In this document: positions 46,086-58,630 of the stretch, in pieces
Layout: each line of letters begins with the position of its first letter
Position numbering within the stretch: position 1 is the first letter of the stretch
NCBI GenBank assembly: GCA_023853785.1
Contig: JAJIRX010000684.1
Coordinates: forward strand, 1 to 64,000
Length of the DNA stretch: 64,000 bases
Direction: 5' to 3'
Source: Psilocybe azurescens
Lineage: Eukaryota > Basidiomycota > Agaricomycetes > Agaricales > Agrocybaceae
The notes under the pieces: generated by a model
What the model saw: the letters and a program-made list of their open reading frames with translations, nothing else
What the model was told of the DNA's origin: nothing
Databases searched by the model: none
Made by a program: the position numbers and the translations under genes

Positions 46086-47351
46086 ATGAGCAGTGTTTCT
46101 CCGTCTTCTTTCCTCTTTCCTCGTGCCCAACAGGCTCAAATCAGTATATCTCTTGTCCATTATAATACAGACATTGTGGCTAACGATCCTGTTGCCTAGT
46201 TCGTGCCAATCAGCGAGACCTATACCATGTTGCTTCGTTGAAAGACCAGGCCGAAAATGTTCTGCGAGCATGGCTGGGTTTGTCTTGACAATTCGTCCAG
46301 GCTTTTTAAAGATACTCACACTTTAATACAGGTACGCGTTGGTTGACCCGGTGGGATAAGGAGCTTGATCTCATTGTGAAATTGAGCTACTATGGGCTTA
46401 CCACAGGAAGAGGTATTTTTGACGAGTTTCCACTTTTGACCCTTTCTATGCCACTGATTACAAGTCCAGCTACACAAACTCTAGGAGAGGAATACACAGA
46501 TATATGGCAATACTCCTCTCTTACCAGAACAGCCCCTCCTCCTGTTTACACGCGTGCAACACTTATTATGTTGTCCCTGTTTCCATCTTATATTCTCGGT
46601 CGATGGGGTCAAAGTTCGGCTCTCAACAACAGTAATCCAGAGGTTGCCAAATGGTTCAGAATCATGCCTGCTGTTATCAACATTGCAAGCGAAGTCAATT
46701 TGGCGGTTTTCTATTTGAGGGGGACGTATTACGATGTTGTTAAACGTCTCATGGGAATTCAGCATGTCCTTATTGCCCTTACTCCACCTTGTTCAGGAAC
46801 TGATTCTTCTCATCGGCAGATATCATCAATTCCTGAAGATCCGCACACGCGTCCACCATCCTATTCTCTTCTTGGAATCATGATTGTCATTCGACTTTTA
46901 CATAGAGTCGTAAGGTTCTACCAAACCAGCAAATCAACAAATATTTCACTTGTTGGTCAAGGGAGCCGAAATACTTCACAGTTTACAGCCCGTGATTTAT
47001 ACATTGACGACCGACCTGTCTCTTCTCTTCTGGACCGTAATCCAGAGTGTGAAGTCGTTAAACCAGCTGAAGAGGACGAAAGGACTGCTTTGAACATCAC
47101 TGCGATCCCCGAGGTTTTACGTCTCTCTAGAAATTGCACACTATGCCTTGAAGAGAGAACTGAAAGTTGTGCTACGGAATGTGGGCATATGTTTTGTTGG
47201 AATTGTATCGTTGGCTGGGGAAGGGAGAAGGTGAATCTATATTCTAAATCACATGCCATTTCTTACCGAGCTCTCCAAAATGTAGCCCGAATGCCCACTT
47301 TGTCGGCAAGCCCTGGCATTAGATAGACTGTTACCCATTTATAATCTTTGA
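46086..47351 (+). CDS. PEX10: Peroxin-10, RING-type E3 ubiquitin ligase
   Basis: Part of the peroxisomal RING complex (Pex2/Pex10/Pex12) that ubiquitinates the import receptor Pex5. Start MSSVSPSSFLFPRAQQAQI, then VRANQRDLYHVASLKDQAEN and the helix TRWLTRWDKELDLIVKLSYY. The Pex2/Pex12 N-terminal domain (IWQYSSLTRTAPPPVYTRAT, LFPSYILGRWGQ) has four to five hydrophobic helices up to residue 250. The C-terminal RING is C3HC4: CTLCLEERTESCATECGHMF, CWNCIVGW, and, after an intron, CPLCRQALALD ending PIYNL. Exons joined across introns of about 55 nt; the last ends near 47300. No frame errors seen. Confidence 0.94.
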
Positions 47352-47459
47352 CAAACCAAGACAATATACAACCAATAAGTTATTAGAGAAGAAAATAACA
47401 AGGTAAATGTAAATAAACGACAAAACAAAGCAAAGCAAAAAAAAACTGGTAGGAGAGAA

Positions 47460-50153
47460 TCATGTGTCCGGTGGTATGCCATGAGTATGACTGCTACTAG
47501 AGAATGTACTCTTTTGCATGTCAGCATAGGCGGCTGCTCCTACTCCAAGCAGACCAAGTTGATTCACACACACAGATGTGTGGCGATACAGTGTTTCTAA
47601 AGCAGGTTGCGCCGGACGCCCTTGTGATTCTAGACAAAAACGAAGATGTCAAGCCCGTTCAGCAGGAAATCAGGTTCGAAAAGGAGTGCTTACTCAAAAT
47701 TGCCTGGTTGACTTCATGTGCAAGGGCGACGCGAGAATCGTGCCCAGCGAGGTCAGCAATAGGACCTCCCTGCTTCCAAAGGGTCCTCCCAGGCAACAAT
47801 ACCGAAAGTCTGTTTGAACAATTGCTGTAGTTCGGGTCTAGTATCCGATTGACAATCATTGGACAGTGTTTGACCATAAAGTATGGCGGCATTCAGAGCG
47901 GATTCATAGTGAGAAGATATATCGTCAGTGAACACCGATCCAGGACCAACTGTGCCAAAGTTAGTATGCGTTTCACTAAAATGACCGTAAGAGGTCCTTG
48001 GAGGCGATGGCGAAGCAAGTTGATCATCATTGATGTCAATGTCCATTTCTTCCTCCGCCCAAGCGGTTTGGACTGGGTCAACATCTTTCCGTCTTTCGGT
48101 TTCCCTCGCCCGCATAACTTTCATCTTTTTCTTCATCTCTGCCGTTTCCAAAATTAATTCCACAAATTTTCGGCAACGCAGTTTGAATAAAAGAGGTGAT
48201 CATCAGCCTCCAAAACAGTTGGATAATGTTCCTGCAAGGCTTCCATGGCGAAGTCGATGTTTCCTGCTAGTACCGAATTAACGATATTGGTACGAGTTTC
48301 AATATCACTCTCGACTATATCGCTTGCATTCATTTCGACATCGTGGTTGCCGTCAACGAGCGAAGGACGAGGAGTCGAGGCGCGACGATCTTCTTCCCGA
48401 GTCTCGAATGCTCGAGCAGTTTTTACGTACCCATGGTGCACAAGATATGATGACACGAGTTGCTTTAGCATAGTTTTCGACTGCTCATCGGTGAGAGTAG
48501 GCCTGAGAGAAGTATTGTTGGTGATCGAGGCAATGGAAAGACCATTGCTCCTCCTCCGATGTCCTTGTAGAAGAGTTTTATGAAGAGGGGTGCTCTGTAT
48601 TGTGTTCCAAACTTCACTACACTTCCTTTGAACGTAATAGTCGATGTCGAACTTGAACGCGTCTTGGCCAAAGTTGGTATGAACAACCTCCCCTACATGC
48701 TGTAAGCCGACAACCGGGTACAGTTCCAGGTTTTTTCCAATATTGGGAAAGACAGGCCCTAATTCAAGGTTGAAGGAATGTTGGAAGCAGTGGATGAAGG
48801 AAGGTCTCACCGAGAAGGGATCCATTTCTAGTGTAGAAAGCAGAGTTACTGGTGAAATCAATTCCACATCCAATGATATCACCGGCTAGATCTATGTTAT
48901 TTGGGGGAATCCGAGAGTAAAGAACTCAGGCGTACCACCAAACGAAGGGCCATATGGAGAACCGCCCTTTTCGGGAGTCAAAGCAGTCCCGTCCTCGCCA
49001 TAATAGCCCCAAGAATTGGGCTCCCATCCTGGCATTCGAGTGGTCTTAACATTTCGTGCTGCAAATCTGAAACAACGTGAGAAGTTGTTCATCTTGAAGA
49101 AGACCATATATACCCTATACTGATATGCCTGAATGAAACTGGGGTAAATGTCAACCAAAGAGATGAATAGGCAGAAAGACTCACGCTTTTTGCTCTTTGC
49201 CTTGAATTTCCACCTCAAAGTAGTATATACCACAAACCGATGGTATTCCATAGTTTGTACGGGCGACGGAGGCTTCCTTTTCCCCATTGGATGGCGGTCC
49301 TGATACAAGTTCAATAATACCTTGAATGATAAATGGGTTACGACCAACCATGGTACGATAAATCGCGCCCATCTGGTGAAATAGTAAGGCTTGGGTGACG
49401 GTTCTGTTCACTCCAGCGAGTAGGCAAGCTAAATACCTGATCCCGCGGTTGGGCTGTCGAAGAAGACGGTCGACCAGTAGCTGGCAGGGATGTACTATCA
49501 TCGTCAGTTTCTGACTGAGGGGACATTGTCATATAATGATTATTTGCTGATCCTTGAGTCACCTTATGATCGATCTTTCTACTGGAGGCTGCAAATGCGG
49601 AAGCATCTGTTTGCAGCAAGTGTCTGAAGCTTGAATAATCGAGGTAGGCAGGCCTTTCAAAGGACACATGGGGCGTGTGAGCAACAACATGCTGAGGTAC
49701 GACAATTTGATGAGATCCTGAGGTTCTGATACCCCCTGTACTGACTCGGCGATTGTGAGACGGCGATGAAGCTGGCTGTGGGGGACAGTCGACTTCGTTG
49801 CTGGAATGCTCTGCCAGACCCAAGCCACGGATAACTCTGGGCTCAAATTGTGTACGAGTTACAGTCTGAGTTCGACCTGGTACACTGGACACTAAAGATG
49901 CCGATCGAGCGGTCGATCTAATGGGGGAGACAGAAATGTTGGTGTCCGCAGTGCTAGCTCTTGATCCATCTGTCGAAGGACCGATGCGTCGTGGTTCCAT
50001 GACTGGTCGAGCAGAGGAGTTAGAGGAAACGGTTTGCCTGCTCGGAGATACCACTGGAATAGATAGAACTGCCTCTATATTACGAGCTGAGGACGACGAT
50101 GATGCACTTCGTGGTATGGGAATGCTGGATGACCTGGACGGGCGAGAGTTCAT
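47460..50153 (-). CDS. RanBPM/GID1-type protein: SPRY, LisH, CTLH and CRA domains
   Basis: Candidate core subunit of the CTLH/GID E3 ubiquitin ligase (Vid30/Gid1, RanBP9). Start at 50153, MNSRPSRSSSIPIPRSASSS, followed by about 230 disordered Ser-rich residues. The SPRY domain reads CGIYYFEVEIQGKEQKA, MPGWEPNSWGYYGEDG and FPNIGKNLELYPVVGLQHVG. LisH is TMLKQLVSSYLVHHGYVKTA. CTLH is TRTNIVNSVLAGNIDFAMEA. The CRA segment spans LILETAEMKKKMKVMRARET to QLFKQTFGIVAWEDPLEAG and AGHDSRVALAHEVNQAIL. The C-terminus ends HTHGIPPDT. Two frame changes: run at 48189-48192 between CTLH and CRA, and GGG at 47768-47770. Domain order is diagnostic. It diverges from UMP1; both act in ubiquitin-proteasome turnover. 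Confidence 0.9.
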
Positions 50154-50416
50154 ATTGGCTGTAGATGGTAGAGTAAACAACAACAAATGACAGAAAGTGA
50201 CCAAAAGTAATGGGTGTGTATATGAAAAGTAGAGAATTGGGATCTAGAACAGTAGCGCGGAGGCGGATAAGATTCAATGGGATAGTGAATTGAATCAGAT
50301 CGCGGTAATAATTGAACTGGTTACATAGATCACGTGAAAGTACTTTGTCACTTACGCGTAGGCTTTACTATTAGTATTACGACTCCCCTCTTGTCTTCTG
50401 CTTCAACTCTCATAAC
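50154..50416. promoter_or_regulatory. Divergent promoter of the GID1-like gene and UMP1
   Basis: 263 bp between start codons of two ubiquitin-proteasome genes. No TATA element seen. Confidence 0.4.
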
Positions 50417-51065
50417 ATGGTATGTTTCTCGTTCAGATACACAACCACATTGCGTTGCTCACAAATTTCATATAGGAATCTTCTCTTCGTATCATCCCAG
50501 CCACCTCTAAGCCATCGGCCTCTGTTCAGAGTACTGCTAATTCGTTGGGTCTGCATGACGCCCTCCAGTATGGCCCTCGTAGTCTCGCCGCTGAAGTTCA
50601 GTCAGAAGGTGGTCTGAAGTCGCGCTTAGAGAATGTAAGGCTTGATTCATCACCTGGTTTGTAGGGTTATTTATTGAATCCAATTTGTCATAGTGGGAAG
50701 CCACTCAAGATAATCTCAAGTTGACCCTCGAGCGAAATATGTTTGGAATGCATGCCCCCATGCGCCGTCTTATGGAACGCAAAATTGTCGCTACAGTACG
50801 TGCTCGGACACAGCATATACCATTCTCAACCTCTGATCCTGTCATTTCAGACAATGCATACCTTGAGTGCTCCCCAAACTAACCTTCATCTTGATGTCTT
50901 GATGGGACGCGACGAATTGATTGACCCTGCCGATGTGTTCTTGGGTAGGCTTTTTTTTTGCTTTTTTGATATGTTATTACACATAACTAATTTGTAATCT
51001 TAGGCATGGAAGCTGGTCCTACGTACGACGTACATGCTGAAATCCAGAAGAAGACACGTTCATAG
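50417..51065 (+). CDS. UMP1: Proteasome maturation factor Ump1 (POMP)
   Basis: Chaperone of 20S proteasome half-mers. Exons 50417-50419 (ATG alone), 50476-50634, 50694-50795, 50851-50944 and 51004-51065 join to 139 residues, the family length. After M the second exon starts ESSLRIIPATSKPSASVQST; the conserved N-terminal region is LHDALQYGPRSLAAEVQSEG. The signature is NWEATQDNLKLTLERNMFGM, HAPMRRLMERKIVAT, then NLHLDVLMGRDELIDPADVF. The tail is VHAEIQKKTRS. The start-codon-only exon follows from the strong donor gtatgt directly after ATG. No frame errors. Confidence 0.94.
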
Positions 51066-51109
51066 AAAGTCTAGTAATGCACAAATATACGCCTGTTACC
51101 ACCTAAATA

Positions 51110-52952
51110 TTAACTTCTCCATGGCTCCTCTTTCCAAATGGTGCCTTCCTTTCTCAGGATACCTTCTGCTACGTTTCGAGCACTTACAACGCAGCCCTCC
51201 AGCAGCGGGATCCCAAGATGAGCGTATGATCCACAAATCCAAATTCCAGGGTTAGATTCCTTCGATATCGTCAAGTTTCCTTGTAACTCTCCGAGACGAG
51301 TTTTACTCCTGATACGAACACTGCCACCATTTTTGGAATCCTGCACACAAAGCAATCCCAGAGCTGATTTACTTTTGTTCGTGACGATTGCCCTTTCGAG
51401 CTTGGAAACGCTAAGCAGGCTTTCTTTGTCGGGCGCAACTATGGGATTTGTTGTTTGAAACACACGCGGTGCATTATGCGGATATCCTTTTGGCATAGGC
51501 AGAATGTGCGTCGCCATCGTATATGAAGGTGCAACACATAAGTCATCGAGGGTCTTGGATTTCTGGTTCTGGTATGATTGCGTACTTGGATCGTGAGAAA
51601 GGCTGATAAGGTTAAGATCGCGGGCGTCTTTACTGTTATCTGGCAAGAGGGATCCGTCTGTGTGGTTGATCACAATCGCTTTGCGGTAATCGAATGCCTT
51701 TAAGCAGTCGATCTGTTTTTCCACGGTAGCCCTCTGTATTGAATGGGCGGGTAAAGATTGAAGGTATTTCGATAGAATAGGGACCGCTCCAGAGGCTTGC
51801 GTGGCTAATACAATATGATGGAATCCGGAATAATCTTTAGTTTGTCCATTCACGAGACAAGATATTGAGACACATCGGGCGTCATTTTCGTCGGCTTGCA
51901 TTGATATTATGGTAGACGAGAGGTGCAAATTTTGAACACCAGTCGTTAGACGAGATACCACATCGCGAACACCGTCAACAACCACATAATGATGTGTTCC
52001 AAAGGTAAGCCAAACATAATCTGGTTTCGAAAAAAGTCAAACTGGAGCGATATATAAATCCCAAAGAAAAAGTTAAGTACCTAAAAATTCCTCCATGGGA
52101 TGGTTCATTATATCTTCTGCCGGGGCCGTGCATACGGCAGACAAAAGTGGGATTAAAGTTGAATGTATGTAGTCTGTCCAAGCGGCGTCTAACCCAAGCC
52201 AACTAGAGAGTGTGCTTTGGGGAGTAGCTTGCGAAGCCCATTCTTGAAAAGTCAAGGTCGAGATATTCGATGGTCTCCAGAATGGAAGGGAATGGAATAA
52301 CGTTATGAAATAGCATAATATCAGCTGCATTGTTAATAAAATGAAGAGACTTGTAGTCCAGATTTTGTACTGGAATGTTTGTTGAAAAAAACTATCTTGT
52401 TTATCTGCGTTGCCGAGTGCTGCAGGTTTGCTGACGCCTGCACGACCGGAACTTCCGTTATAAATCATTGTCGTAGTAATTTTACGATCCCGCCGTCCAA
52501 GTTTACTCGAGAACCTCAATGATGAAAATGAATACGAAAAGTCGGCTTGTCGAAATTTGACTCCTATGCTTTGGTATAGTGCAATCATATTCTTGTAATA
52601 ACCTAGTCGAGAATGAAGAATTAGGTATTTGCTAAACAAATTTATCAGAAACAAGACGCACCTCCTTGAAATGACCTCATGGGCACGTCTACACGCCACT
52701 CGTCTTCGGAACTAGAATCGTAACTGGCAAGGGATATTGAAGCAGAGTCCATACCGACAGTAGGTGCCTATGTGGGTCATTGCTAAGTCTTGATGGAAAC
52801 TTTGCAAAGTCAGATCTCTTGCCTTTTCGAATAAGTGCACCTCGAAGTTTACTTGATCCCCGTTCACATGCTTTAGCCAGTAGGTGGGCAGCTGTTAACC
52901 CTGCCAGACCAGTTCCGATAACAGCGACTTTTACGGTCCTGCCAGAAGCCAT
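51110..52952 (-). CDS. FAD/NAD(P)-binding oxidoreductase, amine-oxidase-like
   Basis: Begins MASGRTVKVAVIGTGLAGLT with the Rossmann dinucleotide loop GTGLAGLTAAHLL. It continues VDVPMRSFQ-GGYYKNMIAL with YQSIGVKFRQADFSYSFSS. One membrane-spanning segment (TSLFILLTMQLILCYFITLF) sits in the middle, so the protein may be membrane-bound. The catalytic half includes HHYVVVDGVRDVVSRLTTG and ISCLVNGQTKDYSGFHHIVL. The C-terminal FAD loop reads NPGIWICGSYAHLGIPLLEG, which fits amine oxidase/desaturase-type flavoenzymes. About three introns. The nearest recognised bacterial counterparts are the NAD/FAD-binding proteins encoded beside cyclopropane-fatty-acid synthase genes, but the substrate is not known. 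The gene ends 44 bp from the UMP1 stop (convergent). Confidence 0.72.
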
Positions 52953-53546
52953 GAGTATGGAGGGGGAGCAATGGGAAGAGCTCTAAAAGATGTAAAGCGT
53001 CGGTAAAGGGGGCCAATAATAAAACGACAGTAGTTATGAGTCCCGACGGTCGGTATATGTATGTCCAGTGTCAAAGTCGAGTATTCTGTAAGTCAAAAAC
53101 AGGGCACCGTAGGTCCCAGCAGTCGTGTTAAGACGACCCAAGGTAAACCTTTTCTGTGAAGGCTTGGTAAAAAAGCAAGGTAATAGTTGAACTCACCTCG
53201 GTTACTGTCTAGCCCCGACATAGTGGGAGATCTCGTGTATTGGTCCCGTTCCTATCTAAAAATTGTTGATGTACATGTCGGGTAATCAATGTCAGAAAAT
53301 ACAATCAAAAGAGGAAATATATGCCGGATTAACCGCTTTTAGCCGTAAGGGCCGTTACCGTCGATCAGGGTCACCTTTTATATCTCTTCGACATCTCTTA
53401 CTTTTAGAAGACCCAAAATTAGAAAGACAAGATTGAAGGGGGGACCTTAGTCTTTGTGTTTCGTTCCAGATGTGCATAATAAAGCTAAGAGTACAACTGT
53501 GCAAGTCGTTGAAAGGGAAAATAAGGCAAAGTGGATAGATATAACT
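52953..53546. other. Intergenic, about 590 bp
   Basis: Between the oxidoreductase start and the stop of MFAP1. No coding sequence supported; promoter and 3'UTR expected. Confidence 0.5.
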
Positions 53547-55323
53547 CTAGTCAAGACGTCTACGCTTGTCCCTTGGATTAGGTTCTGTTGTCCGTTCTCG
53601 TGAACGTCGTCGTGATGAGCTGTCATCATTCTTTGGTCCCCTTGGTGGCAGTCTTGAGGCACTATTCCAGTCTTTGGAATCTGCACGACCATCCTCATCG
53701 CCTCTACGTCGACGGTCGTCGCTGCCTTGCCAATTATTTCCTCGGTTGCTCAATTTGTCCGAGCTTCTCCATGAAGAGCCGTCCCCACCACCATCACGTC
53801 GTTGATTCAAAGTATGCATTGCATTGGCTCCGGTAGGACGACCTGATTCATTATTCTGCGGACAATCTAAGAAGAAATGACGTCAGTGTCGAGCTTATAA
53901 AGCAGATAATATTCAATATACCTTTCTTCAAATGAGGACCGCCGCACAAGAAGCAACCCCCACCTTCCAAACCAGTCCCGCCTGACTTTACAGGGGCGAC
54001 ACCGCCAAATCCTCCCACTTTAGCGGAAGTGTCTTGGTCCAACAAGTGCGTGTATTTGGTTCGACTTCGTTTGCCAAAGTTCTTCACTTGCATAACCTTG
54101 GGAAGCATGGAAACATCCATAGTTGACTCCTGTTGCTTCAGTAAAATCATGCCGCTTTAGAATTTCCTCGTCCTGAACAAAAGTCAGAAGGTTAAACAAA
54201 AATAAGCACAATTAAATAACTCACTTGATGGAAAGCGCCTTTGTGCCAATATTTCTGTAGGAACTTCTGCTGACCCTTTGGTTTCTCTTCTCTGAGTTTT
54301 TGAGCACGTTCGAGATCTTCTTTCATTCTCTGTTCCTCTGGCATCGCTCTTCTCCGTTCAATTTCTTCGCGTTCCTTCTCGCGCCGGAATTCATCTTCCT
54401 TTTCCATCTTTATTCTTCCCAGTTCACGCAGTCGCCATGCCTCAAATTCTGCAGCTGGATCAAGCCCGTCGGTATCGTCCACGTCAGGAACCTCTTCTTC
54501 TTTCTCTTCTACAGGTTATAGCACAAACTGTCAGCAAAATGCTTCGCAGGGATGAATTCAGCAAGCCTCACTTTCCGCTAGTTCACGCCGTATACTCTCT
54601 GCGACTAGGTCATGACTCTGTTTGCGGCGTTCCTCTGCCTCTAGTTCTTTTTTTACGTAGAGCTTCCTCTGTATCCTGCGCTATACGTTCTTTCTCGGCA
54701 ATAGTCACGCGTGCTCGTCTACCATTTGAAATGGGTATGGAAAGAGCGTAGATCATAAATTGACTTACTTTGGAACGAACACGGGCCTAAACTCTACCTG
54801 TTCCTCCTCTGAGTCAGATTCGTACTCGCTAGACTGGCATAAGTTAAACTCGGACCACACACAGTAGAATAGAGCGCTCAAACCTCGTCTTCTTCCTTGA
54901 TTTGCGGTTTTTCTTCTTCCTCAGATTCTTCTTCAGATTCTACGAAGTAATAGGATAGGCTGAGTTGGAAGATACATTGGTTTGGAATGTAAGTACACAC
55001 CCTCTTCATCTTCTTCAATGGTGCGACCAGACTCTTCCCGTCCAGCTACAATCACTTTCCCCTCTTTTGAGACGCTAACATCCTTCAAGGCAATGTTTAT
55101 GGCTTTCGGGACTACTACGTCCCTGCCATTTCTTCCTTCCAGATCATCAAAGTCATCATCGTCTAGGTCACGATCACCTATCGGCACGTCTCCTTCCTCG
55201 AGATGAGAAGGTGCCTCCTCAGCATCCGAGTCCGACTCCACTTCGGCGCCTTTGGGTGCCTTTTCCTTTCCAGTACCGCACAGCAGGTCGAGCAGGCCTA
55301 GGTGCCTGTTTTCGTGAAGACAT
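53547..55323 (-). CDS. MFAP1: Spliceosomal protein MFAP1 with added zinc knuckle
   Basis: Component of the B-complex spliceosome. Start at 55323, [20 protein letters not shown]. Acidic region follows ([20 protein letters not shown]), with further Glu/Asp-rich stretches. Core: [18 protein letters not shown], then the charged helix [20 protein letters not shown]. Conserved centre [20 protein letters not shown], and the fold signature [16 protein letters not shown] with [14 protein letters not shown]. The family end is [20 protein letters not shown]. After this there is a C-terminal extension with a CCHC zinc knuckle, [19 protein letters not shown] (C-x2-C-x4-H-x4-C), and an RS/RD-rich tail ending RRRLD. 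One frame change, TTTT at 55261-55264 (AAAA on the coding strand), breaks the first exon. About six introns. Confidence 0.9.
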
Positions 55324-55871
55324 ATTGAAAAAATTCAACGAATAGCGATGGGCTAGTGATGGTATAATTACTGTTGAACAGAAATTCAAACCGTGTTCAG
55401 TATTACTGCTTATGTAATTGTTAGATTGGGCCGACACCTCCGTCTACAGATGCCGTGAGGAGTAGCAACCCTCGACGCTCGTAACATAAGTACTTAGTGT
55501 ATGGTGAGCCAATGGCGCGATTACGGACAAACAATTTACGAACGCACGGCTCGACTCCAGCTGTTGGGCACAGTAAAAAAACAATTGAAGGTGAATCGAA
55601 GATAAATCGAAACCTGAAATTTGCCTAAAATCAACTTAAAATTTAAAGTAACTATGATGTGATGAATATGAAGAACACGCAAGACCTTGTACGTACAAGG
55701 TGGAGTTCGAAATGTACACAATAAAAAAAAGCACAGATTAAGCTATAAATTGTTCGTTTCAATAAATGGTCCCAAACGAAGGCCACGTCAAAAATACTGA
55801 TATATTCCGAAAAGAAAAAGTATATCGGTTAATTGAAGTTGATAGAAGGATAACTAAATAGATGTGGAAAA
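55324..55871. other. Intergenic, about 550 bp, no gene seen
   Basis: Between the MFAP1 start and the stop of the BTB protein gene. No coding sequence is supported. It includes a short inverted repeat (gtacgtacaagg area, 55689-55701). Confidence 0.5.
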
Positions 55872-58630
55872 TTAGACGAGACCCAACAGAACAGTCGCAC
55901 GGAAGCTGACTCGCTTGCTGCGTATGCTGGTGTGATTGGGTAAAGGCTGACTTCCGACTTCCACAAAGTCCTCTGTTCGGAGGGTGCTTGATTTCCACCC
56001 CCAACTCTGACTGACAGAGAAAAGGTCAGGAGAGCTACTGAAGCGCGTCTGAGACGTTCCAGTGGCACTGGCGCAGCTGATAGCAAAGTATGCCGATATG
56101 CAGGGCCTAGGATCACGGTAAGGTTGTTGAGGAGCAGGTATCAACATGGTTGCTGGGGTGTTACCAAGTCCCAAAGACGATAACGTCGATGGAGAAGATG
56201 GAAGGGAAGATGGGGAAGAAGGTCTTCCATTGTTGATCGTCGTGGACGGAGTAGCGCTACGTGAAAGGCTCGACGGATGAATTGAGGGTGAATAGTGAGT
56301 TCTGGCGGACGAAATGTTGGTGGCAGACATTAAGGATGGTAATGAAGGTTGTCTGAGATGAGATGATCGTCCCAAAGATCTGTTAAGAGTATCATCGTTA
56401 ATTGTTTGGCCCTGATATGTCACATAGGGCGCGCTTGAGGCAGGTATAGGGTCTACATTCGATTGTCGATGCAGATATATACCAAGTTGAGCTTGGCCTT
56501 TCTTCCGCACAATTTGCACGTATACATTGAACAGGTTGCCAGCGTGCCAGATGGTTTGTGAGTGCAAACGAGACTTCTCTTTTAGGAGGTCCACATCCCA
56601 AAACTCAACCGAGAACCTATACGGGGATACGGGGACCAGCGAGATTGAGCTGTAGGATCGGAATCAACACAGGCTTTAGCAAGTAAAATCGGAGTCAGAA
56701 TGCCAAAAAAGGTTTCCTCAGATGCAGAAATATTGACTGCGTTGGTCGGGTCATGCCCTAGCGCCTTTGGGTGTCTTTTGTGGGGGATCTTGGGAAGGAC
56801 TGAATAATTCTTCCATAGATAACGGGGCTCCAGTTGAGTTTGTATGCGTCGTGGTGGCAGTGTTTCCTATACGAAGAGACGAATCGGATAATACGGGGAA
56901 ATAAATTTTTGACTTCTCAGTGGAACTGTTCGCATTATTGTCAGAGATGTTGACCAAAATATCCGTTGTTGTCAGAGTCACTCCAAGTTCCTTATCTCTC
57001 GGGGGCGGGGAAGTCGAGCCTGCATTTGACTGAGAATTCAAACTAGTCGGCCTAGTGGTTAGAAGATGTCGTAAAACAGATTGACTCCATTGCGAGGCCT
57101 GCAGTGTAGATAGGGCCACGTAAGGCTGTTTAGTTGTCGGGGATATATCTTGCGAAATGAAAAGAAGATCTTCAAATGTCTAAATGTACATCGATCAATT
57201 GAAAAGCAAAATGCAATGAGGAGATGAAAACGTTTACCATATTTGCGTAGTAGATCCCGCGTTCAAACATCGTCGCCCAAATAGTTTCCTCAAAATCGAG
57301 AATACCATCCTTCCTCCTGAGTTCAACCACTGATCGAGCAAAATCATACCGTTCCCGTTCGTTCTTTACGAAAAGAGTATTAGCAGAAACTATGGCAGAT
57401 ATCCATTGCGAAGTCAAGCCTTTGCGCTCCCCACAGAGGTGATGTTCGCAAGGGAGAAGGGCTTGAGGTGGTGGTGGTAGTTGTGTAAGAAACACTCTTC
57501 GAACGCACCCTCCTATCCGGAGGCCCAGACGATAGATCAGCGTCCCCACTAGTCTCAAACTGGAGCATGTCGACCGCCCAGCGTACAAGCCAGCACGAAC
57601 AGGCCTCGCCAATCTTGTTCGATATCGTTCCGTAATGAGGAGCAAGGGCCTTGTTGGATGAGCTCATCGAATTCACCGTCAGAGGACTCCGACGACCCTG
57701 CGACTCTGCGCCTCGATAACCCGTCATGATCCTCCTCATTTTTCTCATCGCCTGTGGGAGATTTACTTTTCAGTCCCTCTGTTGGTATTTCGTCTAGATT
57801 GAGCAATTGGGCTACGTGCTCTAGACCAACAGCAGCTTGAGGTTCTCGAAGAGCTTGCTCGGTATATAAATCAATGGTCTTTCCGCAAGCAAAGTTAAGG
57901 TATTGAAGCACGGTAGTCGGACCAATGGTTTTCAGGATGAGTGAAAGGGCCTGAGAGGCAACTGAGGGTATGGATAGGTATATTGCAGTGGCAAGCAATG
58001 ACTGTAAGAAGCGAGGGGTTGCCGGATGGTTCCCAGTAGGTAGGTCCTCCGGGACAGCAGCATTGGAAAAGGGAGGTGTTAATGGATGGTTGGAGGTGGA
58101 GATCAGGTTGGGTGAAATATGCAAGGGAGGTCCTCCGCCGTATAAACGCGACACGCAAACCCTGGCGAGTACAGTCAATTCGGTTGCGACTTTGAGGTTG
58201 CATGATGATGGCTTACTCGAAAGCTGGTGATACAAGAAGACAAACGATAGTCAATGGATTTTGCTGAGGCAAGTATGTGTTGGTTGATCTAACCTGGTCG
58301 TGTAATATTGAGATCATCAAATATGACGCTGATTTCATCCGTTCCGTTGCGCAGGGTGACCAGCTTGACAGCTGATTCAGAAAATCCTGCGGTGAATAGA
58401 GATCGAAAGAAGCCCTGGATAAGACATGAGTATGATGGCGGCTTGGGAAGAAAGTGACGTGCAGACTGTATCAGGACGACGCGATGCAATTTGTAAACTG
58501 CATTCCAGGAGCCGGAGACTCGCAATGCGACATCGTAGGTGCTAGCTTGAAGGAAGGAGGTATATAGATGAGTTTGAATGTCGAAGGGCGATGGGCCCGG
58601 AGAATGCATGAGGGGACGAGGGAAGAACAT
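55872..58630 (-). CDS. BTB/POZ domain protein (fungal germ-cell-less-like)
   Basis: Start put at 58630 (MFFPRPLMHSPGPSPFDIQT); an in-frame Met at 58699 would leave 36 bp to the next gene. The N-terminal BTB reads HLYTSFLQASTYDVALRVSG, VYKLHRVVLIQSA, GFFRSLFTAGFSESAVKL and ISVIFDDLNITRP. It continues RLYGGGPPLHISPNL and the helices ATPRFLQSLLATAIYLSIPS and LQYLNFACGKTIDLY. Middle: HYGTISNKIGEACSCWLVRW and QWISAIVSANTLFVKNERER, then EETIWATMFERGIYYANMV. The C-terminal region, LLKEKSRLHSQTIWHAGNLF with VYVQIVRKKGQAQLGIYLHR and CISAYFAISCASATG, ends in a Ser-rich stretch. Order and spacing match an uncharacterised fungal BTB family; substrate-adaptor function for cullin-3 is only inferred. Two frame changes (about 57646-57650 and about 57430-57450). 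Confidence 0.78.
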
